64,000 nucleotides of DNA, from positions 275,501 to 339,500 of the forward strand of contig JASPKZ010004958.1 of NCBI GenBank assembly GCA_030220185.1. The letters run 5' to 3'. Below, in pieces: positions 11,421 through 21,315 of the stretch. The stretch is from Diploptera punctata. Taxonomy: Eukaryota; Arthropoda; Insecta; Blattodea; Blaberidae. The position numbers and the translations under genes are program-made. Each line of letters starts with the position of its first letter. The first letter of the stretch is position 1. The notes under the pieces were generated by a model. It was given only the letters and a program-made list of their open reading frames with translations. It made no database searches and was not told the origin of the DNA.

Positions 11421-11766
11421 GTCCCGCGCCGTAGCCGAGCGGTTAAGGTAGGAAGCCTTGGCGCAGAGCTACGGGACTTGCGCTGGTTCGAGTCTCCATG
11501 GGGGAAGAAATTTTCTCATGGTATTTCGGCCAGTATGGGACCGGTGCCCACCCAGCATCGTGAGGCAATTGGGTAGCTACAATAAGTAGCGGCTCCAGGT
11601 TGAGGAACCAGCTATAACGGCTGGGGGACTCGACATGCTAACCACATGTCACCCCTACACTGGCTGTTGATCATCTACCTCTGTGATTGACACATGTGGA
11701 TGTGAAGGGCCAGCTGCCGGCTGGTAAAAGGGAAACCGCTGAAAAAGTGGAAAGTCCCTCAATCGG
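11421..11766 (+). mobile_element. tRNA-derived SINE, type 2, with target duplication
   Basis: The head TCCCGCGCCGTAGCCGAGCG (A box) and CTGGTTCGAGTCTCC (B box) is followed by the family body (ACTCGACATGCTAACCACAT) and ends CCCTCAATCGG. An 11-base direct repeat ATTCATTTAGG flanks it (11410-11420 and 11767-11777). The target is the extreme left end of foldback FB4, whose right end carries the reverse complement. The SINE therefore landed on the tip of an existing foldback. Confidence 0.9.
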
Positions 11767-12090
11767 ATTCATTTAGGTAAAATTTAATCACTCACCTCAT
11801 ATTTTTCTTCTTATTTTAATTTAAACTTGTTTCCGAACTTTATATTTCAGTTCCATCGTCAGTATCTCTACGACCGTTATTTTGTTGTCTTTCGCCCCTT
11901 CTTTTGGCACTTAGCAGGTCATTCAGTCTTCCAATAGAAGGACTGAAAGACAGCTCTTCAAGATGACAGAACAACGGTCACGGAGATACTGACGAAGGAA
12001 CTGACTAGTAAAGTTCCAAAACTAGTTTAAATTAAAATAAGAAGAAAAATTTGAGGTAAGTGATTACATTTCACCTAAATGAATATACCT
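11767..12090. mobile_element. Foldback FB4 with paired hammerhead-like cores
   Basis: Arms of about 130 bases (about 11767-11905 and 11965-12090) are reverse complements from ATTCATTTAGGT inward. Cores: minus 11830-11862 (CTGACGATGGAACT...AGTTCGGAAAC) and plus from 11989 (CTGACGAAGGAACT...AGTTCCAAAAC). Stem II GGAACT/AGTTC(C) is maintained in both copies while the loop differs. The ends read CACCTCAT...GAGGTAAGTG, the donor-like terminus shared by several foldbacks here. Confidence 0.75.
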
Positions 12091-12189
12091 CATAGTGTGA
12101 ATTCCTAAAATAAGTATTTCTTTATTTTAATATAATAAATTTGGGAATTTTAACATTATTAAGTTTTCTTAATAAGAATCAAATGAATC

Positions 12190-12575
12190 ATGAATTCTTC
12201 TTACCTCATATATCTATGTTTCTTTAAACACAGCCATGGAATTGAAAAAGAAGCAAAACTTTTGAAACAACTATCTAAACCTTTGGAACTAACAGTTTGG
12301 GAAAATATATACATTAAAAAAAAACATACTAGAAACATGAACTTTGAAATTCCGGACAAACCAAGCTTAATTACAAAGTTCTTCCAAAGTACACCAGATG
12401 GCAGTTTGGATAATTACTTCTTCAAAAGTACATCAAATGGCTGTTTGGATAATTACCGGCAAGGGGAAAAAATTGATATTCGTGAAAACAGCTGAGGATG
12501 GAAACGATGGTTTTTCGATACTTCGGTGCTGTGTTTAAAGACCTATAGATATATGAGATAAGAAGAATTCACAAT
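12190..12575 (+). mobile_element. Penelope-like terminal fragment FB5
   Basis: Short inverted arms (12192-12236 and 12526-12572; GAATTCTTCTTACCTCATAT against ATATGAGATAAGAAGAATTC) enclose an open frame to 12495. It encodes LELTVWENIYIKKKHTRN and MNFEIPDK. The same ELTVWENIxIxK and MNFEIP strings recur in FB9, FB15 and FB18. There they follow SAVAAHxW, the conserved end of the GIY-YIG nuclease of Penelope-like elements. A CTGAGGATGGAAAC string follows the ORF but its ribozyme pairing is poor. Confidence 0.6.
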
Positions 12576-13224
12576 TCTTATTTATTTATTTACTTACTGA
12601 TATTATTTAAAATGCTTTTTGCAGATTATCTATTGTATAGGTAATATATTTTTATACAGTGTTAAGAACAAAGCGGAATATTTATTCTCGTTAACTTGGA
12701 CACATAATACTTATGACTAGAATCTCCCATATAAGGACAGTGTTCTTGTGATGTATTGCCGTTGGCAGTGTTCACGAGACAGAACTTTCAAACTTCAGGT
12801 AGAGTTTGGGGCCATGCTAGTATGTCTTCAATGACTAAAGCAATGCAGACAGAAAACTCCAAGAGTTTATTGACTCCCTCAGGCTTCAAGGGTGTACTAA
12901 GGGTATGTACTAAGTTACTCATCATGAATAGTATGCCAATAAGAATCAACTAACACTCAAAAACTGTTCGTAAAACCAGTCACTTCACCAGTGCCATCTC
13001 TCTGTGGTGTTAAGTTCTTATTGTGAGTTTTGTTGGTGTGATCATCATCATCTAAGTATAAATTAATAGTAATATCCTTGGTTGATGTTCCTGTTAGCTT
13101 TTGATAATCCATTGCCAAAATTTATCCTTATAATCTAATTTGAGTTCATTGTCTTAATTGTTATCATTAAGTATAACAGAATTCCTTTCCATAACAATCC
13201 ATAATTTTTCTGAATCTACAAGTT

Positions 13225-13740
13225 ATGTAGTAGTAGTAATAATACTCCTCTTGGAGGCATAGGGCCTTGCTGAAAATGTACTACCAGACTCTGTCCTTTG
13301 TTAAATTCTTGACTTCATTCCTGCTTTTCCCTTGTTCAATTTCTGTTATTACAGTTCTGTGTAGTTTTTGGTATTTCTCATTTCCTAGACAATCCCTATG
13401 GCTTCCATTCCAGAGCTCTATTTGGCACACTGTCTAGTCCTTTTCTATGAGAGTGTTCAATCCATTTGCATTTGCAATGTTTAGTCTCACTCCAGATTTT
13501 ATTTTGTGATATTACTACTGTAATTCTTTATTTGATATGGTGTTCAGCCACCAGATTCTCAAAATAAATTTGAAGCATTCATTTATATACTCCTTAAATT
13601 TCTTTATAAAATGCAGTTTTCGTTTTAAAGTATCACACCCTTATATGAGTAGCAATGTATTTTCCATATTGCCATTGAATAGTTTTAATTTAGTCCTAGT
13701 TGAGGAATACATTTATTATTGAATAATTGCACTGAAGAGA
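13225..13740 (-). mobile_element. Probable decayed LINE 3' fragment
   Basis: A TAGTAGTAGTAATAATA microsatellite at about 13229 precedes complex sequence whose minus-strand translation is broken and has no sure RT motif. The position and tail style resemble other LINE 3' ends here. The call is weak. Confidence 0.3.
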
Positions 13741-14079
13741 GATCCAACCGACAAAAATTCGAAAGTTGAACTATACCTGCTCTCTTCCAGACCTGTTTTA
13801 TTTATTTTTAATACTTGGTATTCAACCGAATAGTGATCTGAATGTAACAAAATGGCAGAAGAATCATGAGTAGCATATTTGGTTACATCTGTTTTCGGGA
13901 TACCTATTCAATTCTTGCATGCCCATCCCGAAATTAAGAACAATGTAGAGGTCAGTCTTTTCAAAAATTAAATAAATAAAAATAACATACATTTTTAAAC
14001 TTCCAAAAACAGAATATTAATAATAAAACAACCCAAATATTGAACTGAAACATTTGTATGAAATATATGTTAATTTCAG

Positions 14080-14189
14080 GTGAGCTGCCTGCAGCAGTGC
14101 ACCATGGGAACCAAGCCTGCACACAGTCCCGCCATGCATGGAGATGGTTCACAATGCTGGTAACTTTACATATGGCAGTGTTCAGGTGA
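14080..14189 (+). CDS. Dpr-like Ig receptor, terminal exon and stop
   Basis: After TTAATTTCAG (ending 14079), GT completes the G codon left by the previous exon. Translation reads GELPAAVHHGNQACTQSRHA, then WRWFTMLVTLHMAVFR, and stops at TGA 14187-14189. GExPAA directly after HILN is the Dpr-family junction after Ig domain 2. The short hydrophobic tail (WFTMLVTLHMAVF) fits the C-terminal hydrophobic segment of these membrane-attached proteins, which may be GPI-anchored or transmembrane. No polyadenylation site was confidently located. A cryptic donor (TTCAG|GTGACA) overlaps the stop. Confidence 0.8.
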
Positions 14190-14384
14190 CACCAGAGTAA
14201 CATGAATATTACCACACATCGAGTAAGTTATAAAATGCACATTGACTTATGGTTAATTCAGCAGAAGATTTGTGGATTGTAATGCAGATAGCTTGATATC
14301 ATAGTAAAACAAAAATGTTTATTTATTTATTTCATGATTATTTCTGTTATATACACAGGTATCCTCAACCAAAATATACAATTA

Positions 14385-14570
14385 TTTTCTTCTTCCACAT
14401 TTCTCGGTCTTGTGTGTCTGCTTCTGTCATATTTCTCTTCTTTATGTTGTCTTGAATTCCCTTTTTGACATTGGATTTAGTCTATCAAGTTTCCCTTTTC
14501 CAGGAGGAATCCATTTCAATACTTCTTTGTTTGTTTCTGTGTCCCTCCTTTTCATATCCGAGGCTATATA
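14385..14570 (-). mobile_element. LINE 3' fragment
   Basis: Minus-strand translation gives TNKEVLKWIPPGKGKLDR, the C-terminal pattern of many non-LTR elements (xxWxPPGKRKRGRP). No RT domain remains. Confidence 0.45.
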
Positions 14571-14959
14571 TTTTGGTTTTCTAGCATGAAGTTTTTTTTA
14601 CAATGTATGAGGAGCTGGCCCATAGCATCAACCCCCAATCTGGAGGACCAGATATTTTTTTCTGGAATCCACCATAGTTCAGTTGCTTTCATTGCAGCTA
14701 AAAGTGTGATCCACCCTTCATTGCCTAATGTGCCATCTGCACCATACCGTAAGTCTCCTACTCTGCTGCATCTGCTGTTGGGTCTTCTTTGTAACCCTGG
14801 CTAGGGACCCTCACAAGATACTATCAACCGGGTCACCTGAACCTAGGTTTTTTAACTAGGTGTTACTCCACCCCCTCCTCCTTCCTCATCCAGACTTGGG
14901 ACCGGCAATGGTGGAGTTCAAAAACAAAAATAAATATTTAATTTTAGGAAGTGATATTT
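14571..14959. other. GC-richer segment, possibly an element 5' end
   Basis: 14700-14910 is richer in C and T than its surroundings (CCACCCCCTCCTCCTTCC) and ends with a string like CTTGGGACCGGCAATGG. On the minus strand this resembles LINE 5' leader sequences I have seen in animals. The identification is not firm. Confidence 0.25.
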
Positions 14960-15075
14960 TGAGGTTATTTTAATTATATTATTTTTAGTCTGATCATCTT
15001 ACCTCAATTTGTTAAAGAACAAATCAACATTAATATTGAGGTAAGATGATCAGACTAAAAATAATATAACAAAAA
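14960..15075. mobile_element. Small foldback FB6
   Basis: Arms 14967-15008 and 15034-15073 are about 40 bases each. AGTCTGATCATCTTACCTCA at the left is the exact reverse complement of TGAGGTAAGATGATCAGACT at the right. It is the shortest member of the group with TTACCTCA...TGAGGTAA arms and has no hammerhead core. Confidence 0.8.
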
Positions 15076-16489
15076 TAAAGTAGCAAATATGGACAAATTA
15101 CTGTTGTATATTGTGAGCAGAGGGTGCATTTTAGTTCCCAAACGAAAATCTGATCAGGTAGTTCTTGTTAGTGTACCTCTGATGTAAGAAAGCACTGCAA
15201 AATATGTATGCATAATACAATACAGGTAATTTAGTAACAAACACATGCTAATTATGTTCCATTGTTATTATGTACCCAATTATACCTTCCATTTCTCCAT
15301 GAAGCAAGCTTCCGACATCGGAGTTTGAAGTTCAGCCTTCCAGACAATCATAACCAATAACTTTCCAAACATGTTCTGGAACCAGAATGCTCCATCTAGT
15401 TATGAGTGACCTGAGAATTATAGTATTGACAGACCTGTAAGGCCCTTGGCCTACCTGTCAGCTGCTGGTCTCACATTAAAATTTGTCAATTACAAAATAG
15501 ATAATCATCCAGCCATTCTACTTGGGTTTAGATTGTTCATTTCTCGAAAAATGTTGACTCGATTAATTTTATTTATAGTTTAATCTGTTTAAATATTTAT
15601 TTAAGATATTTAATCTATGAGTATGTTATGATCATATGTACATTTTTTACTGTAGTTAATATTTTTCACTGACTGAGTGCAAAAGAAGGTCTTCTGACCT
15701 TAACTTTTCCATCTTACATGAATCATCATTACTGTATTATTATTATATTTCCTCATTAAAGAAAAAGGCAGTAATTTCTGAAATTAAAAATATGGTGTGT
15801 TATCAGAATCATCTGAATGTTCTGCATCATGGTACAACTTTAAAAAGCAGCTAAATTATATTTGCTTGAACTATAATGAAAAATCAGTTACTGCCTTTGT
15901 GCAGTTTTTTTTCAATCTCTTCAAGAAAAGAAAGCAGTAAGTGCCTCAGTGTAAGAAAGCAGTATCTGCATTTTTAAGTAGTATTTTTATTCCACTCTAC
16001 AACATCAACACACAAAGAAATCAATATAAGAAAGCAGTCTCTTATTATATCAATTTTATTCGAGCATCAAAAAAATAAATAAGGAGCACCTGCTGCATTA
16101 TACAACAAAGAAAGGCAGTGTCTTCCTTTTACTTCTTTATAAGTCAAAGTTGAGGTCTATACATGCTTTGTAATAGGCAGTATCTGTCATAATACAATAA
16201 TTTGGAAAAAAATTAATTTTTGATTTCATAAATAAATTTTATTGCTTTTTTGATAATATTAAGAAGATTAAGCATTGAAGATGTCCAAGATCATAGGCTT
16301 TGGAGGTTTGGCACGGGATGACAGCAGCAGCTGTAAAAACACAAAGATAGATAGATAATATTAATGTGTTAAGTTAAACATCATCCTGGTTGTAGAAAAC
16401 AATAAAAAGATTTATTAAACTTTGAACTCTATTTTCTGAGTTTTCAATTTCTTGTAGTTAGCCTACTACATTCTTTGTTAATGTAGCAA
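15076..16489. repeat. Region with repeated GAAAGCAGT motif; old SINE scrap
   Basis: AAGAAAGCAGT or close variants occur repeatedly between 15184 and 16180 (for example 15925, 15950, 16027, 16112, 16172), once inverted near 15886. Spacing is irregular (about 25-90 bases). A degenerate minus-strand piece of the type 2 SINE lies at about 15430-15540. No ORF was recognised. Confidence 0.5.
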
Positions 16490-16790
16490 TATAGAGTGGC
16501 AAGTATATGACCAATCAGAAATACTTGTTAGAGATATGGTAGGAAATAAAAAATTCATAGAACATGGAAAATTTAATTAAAATGGTTTGGATACCTAATA
16601 AAGATGGAGAAGGAATTAATACCTTGGTAATCTATACAGATGCAAATGAAATGCAAACGTAAACTAGGGAGACCAGGACCGTGGTTGTATAAAGTTAAAA
16701 TTGATCTAGAAAATGAAAAGTTATAATTGGGAATAGATCCAGGAAGTGGAAATTTGGCTGAAGGAGATCATGTTCAGAGACATTCAACAC
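16490..16790 (+). mobile_element. LINE 3' fragment
   Basis: Translation shows LKWFGYLIKMEKE and CKRKLGRPGPWLYKVKIDLE, the usual C-terminal WxGHxxRM...GRPxxxW pattern of non-LTR retrotransposons. It is truncated and interrupted. Confidence 0.5.
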
Positions 16791-16924
16791 ATATATGAAA
16801 ACACCTAAGGATGATGCTGTTATATGTCACAAACAAATTTTGGAAGAAATACTGCATATATATATATATATATATTATATTGCAGAATTTTGTGGATATA
16901 AGTATGATTAAGAAAGTTTTCTTG

Positions 16925-17070
16925 GGTTTTCCGCACCATGGATTGAAGTTCGATCTCTGGCCACTGATTCCAACGTTTTGGCATGATCCCGCATGCGGCA
17001 TGTGGAATCATGCCAAAATGTCAGAATCAGTGGCCAGAGGCCAAACTACAATCCATGAGTGCAAAACATA
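16925..17070. mobile_element. Foldback FB7
   Basis: Arms 16927-16987 and 17008-17069 (about 60 bases) are imperfect reverse complements, TTTTGGCATGATCCCGCATG against CATGCCAAAATG and so on. A (TA)n run precedes it at about 16857-16876. It has no hammerhead core and no donor-like end, so it differs from the Penelope-type group. Confidence 0.65.
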
Positions 17071-17207
17071 AGAACACTTTATTAATCATATATATAGAAT
17101 GAATACCCTGAATGTTATGACACTTTTTTTTAGAACAGGACTAAATTACTCTAGTTATAATAATTGTTATCTTATATTTTTCATGTGATCATGCATGTTA
17201 ATTTCAG

Positions 17208-17281
17208 AACCATCAACTCCACAGATATCGCAGGAAGTCTTCGGGAACAACCTGACATCAACACAGATCAGAATTTTGTGA
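17208..17281 (+). CDS. Candidate alternative last exon of the dpr-like gene
   Basis: A TGTTAATTTCAG acceptor, matching for 12 bases the acceptor of the 14080 exon, precedes an open stretch. Joined to the 11343 donor it reads EPSTPQISQEVFG...STQIRIL and stops at 17279-17281. Joined instead to a cryptic donor inside the 14080 exon it is also open, in another frame, to 17288. There is no homology evidence. It may equally be chance or a 3' UTR exon. Confidence 0.25.
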
Positions 17282-17689
17282 GTTTATGAACAGTCAAATC
17301 AACAAAAAATATCACTATGAGAGAAAATCCTGAGTTGTAATTCTGTAAGTATTATTCCAGTATTTATAGTACAGAGAGAGAGAGATCCATATAAAATTGA
17401 ACAATTTTAAAGACATAATGTTCCTCTCGAAAATAATAAACATTTCAAATTGAGTTTCATTAATTAATTTTTATTTAAATCATCTTACCCAAATAGGTTC
17501 TGGCAAATGTGACAAAGTACATTTGATAATAGATAACGAAAATAATAATGAGACAAAATTTATTTCAGACACGAAAAAAATTAAATTTGTTTTCCAATGT
17601 TTCATATTAAATTTGTCACTTCTCTCTGAATGACAAATTATATTTGAAGAGAAAAATATACTCCTATATCAGGATTCAAATAATGGTTT

Positions 17690-17830
17690 TTGGGTAATCA
17701 GCTTAATTTTATTTGTTAAATACTCCTAACTAATGCCACTCTTGATTTCCAAATCCTCTAGATAAATTCACTTGTCACTTCATGAATTTATCGATGATTT
17801 GAAAATCACTCGTCACATTACTTATGAAAA
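17690..17830. repeat. Partial copy of dispersed repeat R1 (hairpin end)
   Basis: GCTTAATTTTATTTGTTAAATA through CATTACTTATGA matches the terminal hairpin part of 73-705 and 48808-49559, with a few small deletions. Confidence 0.75.
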
Positions 17831-18097
17831 ATAACATTTGTTTTCCTACAATTGGAATAGAACAAGATGAAACTACAGTGTAGTTAAGTTCAAAGGTTAA
17901 TTTTGAATAAAGAGGAAAATCATGAACTAGTATTCAGTGACTGACAATATAGATGATTTCTCAAGATGTTGATAAAGCCCATCAGCATGTTACAAGTTGT
18001 GCTCTGAGTTCTTTAGCAGTTCATTGTTACTTCATGAATGATTCTTGATTCTGTTCTTTTTCAGATGTTATATCTTCACCACGTAAGAGTAAATCTG

Positions 18098-18351
18098 ACC
18101 AGCCTCATGGGCTAGTGGTCAGCTTTTCTGACCACTGTTCATGAGGTCCCAGGTTTGATTCCCGGTCAAACCATTGGAATTTTTCCTTAAAGGGAATCAT
18201 TCCTATGGTTGCCCATGGTCTGGAAACTATCATTATCATCAGTGCCTTCTAGGCGCCCCAATTTCAGAAGTGGGTTACATTTATGCCAATGTCAGGCGAG
18301 AACACCAGAAATCTTGAAATGACAACCTGGGGCACTGAATAAAAAAAATAA
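18098..18351 (+). mobile_element. tRNA-derived SINE, type 4
   Basis: The head is CAGCCTCATGGGCTAGTGG with B box GGTTTGATTCC, and the 3' module is AGAAGTGGGTTACATTTATGCC...GGGGCACTGAATAAAAAAAA. A 13-base target duplication AAGAGTAAATCTG flanks it (18085-18097 and 18352-18364). The head is shared with the tRNA-like unit at 42626-42699 and the 3' module with the SINE at 10409-10733. Confidence 0.9.
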
Positions 18352-18654
18352 AAGAGTAAATCTGGGGATAAATTCGAATGATGATCACTTGCATTATTTT
18401 CAAGAAAAAACAAAAAAACACACAAATGACATTACAAGGACATAAATAATTTCCTGAGCAGTATAAATATATGATTTTTTCAAAACCAATCGTCAAAATG
18501 CCATGAAATTGAATTAAAAAATGACATAAAGTTAACCTAAAATTTGCTATATTATCATTGGAACACATCATTTACCATTGGTGAAACAGAAGTGCCAATG
18601 TATGATTAACACACACTAACACAAAAAATAAAGATATAATGCAGTTTCCAGTTA

Positions 18655-19890
18655 TTAACTAACTCGCTCAGTCGCTCTACCAAAGTCATAGGTTTGTAGC
18701 TGCACTGACATAAGCTCTCCATACATCCCCATCCTGACCTAATATTTTCCATTTGTTGCCTGTATACTCTACTTCCTTCTAATTACTGTTAAATATAATT
18801 CTCCCACCTAATTCTTGGCCTACCTACTGGGAACTTTCTTCCTACAAGGAGTTTCCATGCCCCTCTTTCATTCCCCATTCATGTCTGATGTCCTGCCCAT
18901 CACAATCTATGAGACTTAGCTTTTATTTTATCTGGTTTCCCATAAAGATCATGTAACTCACTGTTATGTTGTTTTCTCCATTCACCTGTCTCTTCAACTT
19001 CCTTTGGTCCTAAAAATTTCCTAAGAACTCTATTCTTAAATAGTCATATTATTTTTTCCTCCCTTAAAGTAGGAGTCCATGTTCTGCATACATATAATGT
19101 AACTGGAAAAATAACAGTTTTGTACTGTATATTTTCTTTTTGGGATAATTAACAGTATAATGAAACCATCTTTAGTACAGAAGAACACAAGTTTACGGCT
19201 TTATAAGGTTCTTGCAAGTCCAGTATTAAGATATGGTAGTGAAGCATGGATAATACGAAGAAGAGATGAAAGCCGAATAACAGCAAATGAGATGTGATTT
19301 ATGTGCCGTACAGCATGCTACACAAAGTGGGAACATAAAAAGAAATGAGGAAATTATGGAAGAGTTGGATGTAGAACCCATTCTTCACCATATACAAAAC
19401 TACCAGAACAACTAACAAGTGGAAAGCCCATCTTCAACGAATGCCGTCTCATAGAATTCCAAAAGCCATACTTCGCTACTGCCCCCAAGGCAAAAGATCG
19501 CTGGGACGTCCAAAAAAGTGCTGGATGGAAAATTCCTCTTTGAGACCGTAACAGGCCACATGGCCTAATACTTGCATGGATGATGATATTTTATGTTTAA
19601 TGTGTTTCAAAGAAGTCGCGATAACAAATGTCTCTATAACACATAATAGCACACTTTTCCAGAATTGAGACCATGTTTAATATCTTTGTGGACCTCATTC
19701 CTGTTTGTAATTGTTGTTCCTAGGTATTTTGAATTCAGCCACTTCAAAATTTCCATAATTTGTCATTAACTCTCTACTTCCATTATGTAATATATTTAGT
19801 CTAATATGATTCCAATTAATAAGATTCAATTTAAAAAAATTAAGATTGCTCATTTCGACAGCTGTGGAAAAGTTGGAATTCAAGCCTGTC
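18655..19890 (-). mobile_element. AMNLRV-type LINE fragment, interrupted
   Basis: Minus-strand pieces at 18655-19130 and 19593-19890 are the C-terminal and preceding parts of the LINE family whose C-terminus is coded at 22273-22482. They are separated by an RTE-type insertion (19131-19592). The (ACTC)/(AGTAAGT)-like 3' tail lies near 18655. The order of parts matches the uninterrupted copies at 21316-21890 and 62160-64000. Confidence 0.65.
19131..19592 (+). mobile_element. RTE-type LINE 3' end, nested
   Basis: TTAACAGTATAATGAAACCA...GGTTCTTGCAAG...GAAGCATGGATAATACGAAG is a close relative of 37466-38205 and ends in TTGCATGGATGATGAT. It sits inside the minus-strand LINE at 18655-19890. ATATTTT occurs at both junctions and is a possible short target duplication. 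Confidence 0.75.
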
Positions 19891-19944
19891 AGTGAAATGT
19901 TCAATACTAATAAAATTTATATCAAATTCTGTTGAGGTGAATAG

Positions 19945-20335
19945 TCATAAGATAAAAATTAAAATATTAAAAATGTACCTGTTGGCAGGTGCCATCCTCA
20001 ACTATGTTAAAATGATATATTTAAAATATTATATATTATTTGGAGGCCTTTCGAAAGTTATCCTCCATCATCAGCAGGATGTGTATGTGCTACTAGTTGA
20101 GGTGTTGTAGACGTTGATGGTCTTGATGCATCTCTAGTAGCAACTGACTCAGTCTAGAGCTGACCATCTATGTCTACAACATCTCAACTAGTAGCGCATA
20201 CTGCTGATGATGGAAGTTAACTTCTGAAAGACCTCCAAATAATATTTTTAATTCATCATTTTAATAGAATTGAGTATGACGGCACCTGCCAACAGGTACA
20301 TTTTTAATCTTTTAATTTTTATCTAATGATATGCT
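19945..20335. mobile_element. Foldback FB8 with complete CTGATGA...GAAA cores
   Basis: Arms of about 150 bases (about 19950-20112 and 20178-20330) share outer ATGTACCTGTTGGCAGGTGCC and its reverse complement. The plus core at 20204-20229 is CTGATGATGGAAGTTAACTTCTGAAA, with a self-complementary GAAGTTAACTTC stem. The minus core at 20049-20074 is CTGATGATGGAGGATAACTTTCGAAA, with weaker pairing. These have the exact catalytic-strand boxes of hammerhead ribozymes. The cleavage-site half was not located. Confidence 0.75.
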
Positions 20336-20632
20336 GAATGATCATTTTCAGAGTTCTACAGAATCGTAGTGCACATGCACTAGGTTATATTATTGCCAAT
20401 AGATGGTATGACTATCTCTGTAACTGATATTACCAATATTTGCAATAAATTCCTAAATATTGTTTTTAAGAAGTGGATGTACGCTAACTTGTTCCTACCT
20501 AACCTAATGAAATTACATTCATTTCTTAAAACATGTTTAGGAATTTATTATAAACATTGGTTATATTTTTTTTTATTATTGATTTCGTACATCTCAATGA
20601 TGGATAAATCATATTTGAAGAGCAAAATTATA

Positions 20633-20706
20633 CGCTCAGATCGGGACTTGAACCCGGGACCCTTGGTTCTCTAGACCAAGTGCTCTACCAACTGAGCTAC
20701 CTGAGC
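20633..20706 (-). tRNA. tRNA-like unit, anticodon-loop AGA, copy A
   Basis: A 74-nt cloverleaf: acceptor GCTCAGG/TCTGAGC (last pair G-T), D stem GCTC/GAGC, anticodon stem TTGGT/ACCAA with loop CTAGAGA, and T arm CCGGG TTCAAGT CCCGA (one mismatch). The A box TAGCTCAGTTGG and B box GGTTCAAGTCC are intact. AGA would nominally be serine, but there is no long variable arm as real tRNA-Ser has. The body resembles tRNA-Lys, so it is probably a SINE-type tRNA derivative. A T5 run lies a few bases downstream. Confidence 0.6.
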
Positions 20707-20925
20707 AAGTACCAATCTAAACGCAAATCTTTCTCTATATACATTGTAATTCCCATCCACCAAATGCTGTGAAGCCATGCTTCTATCTTGCAAATGGCGG
20801 CTCCTTTATTAAGAAGACATATTTGGGAATTATACATTACAGCCAGTACGGCTTTTTCCAAGTTTTTATTATTGATTTCGTACATCTCAATGATGGATAA
20901 ATCATATTTGAAGAGAAAAATTATA

Positions 20926-20999
20926 CGCTCAGATCGGGACTTGAACCCGGGACCCTTGGTTCTCTAGACCAAGTGCTCTACCAACTGAGCTACCTGAGC
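20926..20999 (-). tRNA. tRNA-like unit, anticodon-loop AGA, copy B
   Basis: Sequence identical to copy A across the 74-nt cloverleaf. It lies 293 bases further on, in the same orientation, with the same 5' and 3' flanks until the unit is cut at about 21058. Confidence 0.6.
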
Positions 21000-21209
21000 A
21001 AGTACCAATCTAAACGCAAATCTTTCTCTATATACATTGTAATTCCCATCCACCTTGGAAAAAGCCGTACTGGCTGTAATGTATAATTCCCAAATATGTC
21101 TTCTTAATAAAGGAGCCGCCATTTGCAAGATAGAAGCATGGCTTCACAGCATTTGGTGGATGGGAATTACAATGTATATAGAGAAAGATTTGCGTTTAGA
21201 TTGGTACTT

Positions 21210-21283
21210 GCTCAGGTAGCTCAGTTGGTAGAGCACTTGGTCTAGAGAACCAAGGGTCCCGGGTTCAAGTCCCGATCTGAGCG
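21210..21283 (+). tRNA. tRNA-like unit, anticodon-loop AGA, copy C
   Basis: Same cloverleaf as copies A and B in opposite orientation. It is followed by GTATAATTTTTCTCTTCAAAA, with a T5 Pol III-type terminator 5 bases past the discriminator base. Confidence 0.6.
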
Positions 21284-21315
21284 TATAATTTTTCTCTTCA
21301 AAAATTGGTTATATT

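Larger units (their letters stand above)
11344..14079 (+). other. dpr-like intron (about 2.74 kb)
   Basis: A GTAAGT donor and a TGTTAATTTCAG acceptor bound it. It contains a SINE (11421-11766), foldbacks FB4 and FB5, and a probable LINE 3' fragment at about 13225-13740. 12576-13224 holds nothing I recognise. Confidence 0.7.
20568..21303. mobile_element. tRNA-unit palindrome with target duplication
   Basis: Three tRNA-bearing units are arranged minus (20574-20866), minus and truncated (20867-21058), plus (21059-21303). The direct copies are offset by 293 bases. The first and third are near-identical reverse complements over about 245 bases. A 12-base direct repeat ATTGGTTATATT flanks the whole (20556-20567 and 21304-21315). 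The left end is T-rich, which on the minus strand reads as an AATAATAAAAA tail. The structure fits a retroposed multimer whose 5' part was inverted on insertion. Confidence 0.85.

Noticed and set aside
20633..21283. Functional tRNA-Ser(AGA) genes
   Set aside because: The anticodon loop reads AGA but the long variable arm of tRNA-Ser is absent, the T stem has a mismatch, and the copies lie in mobile units with target duplications.
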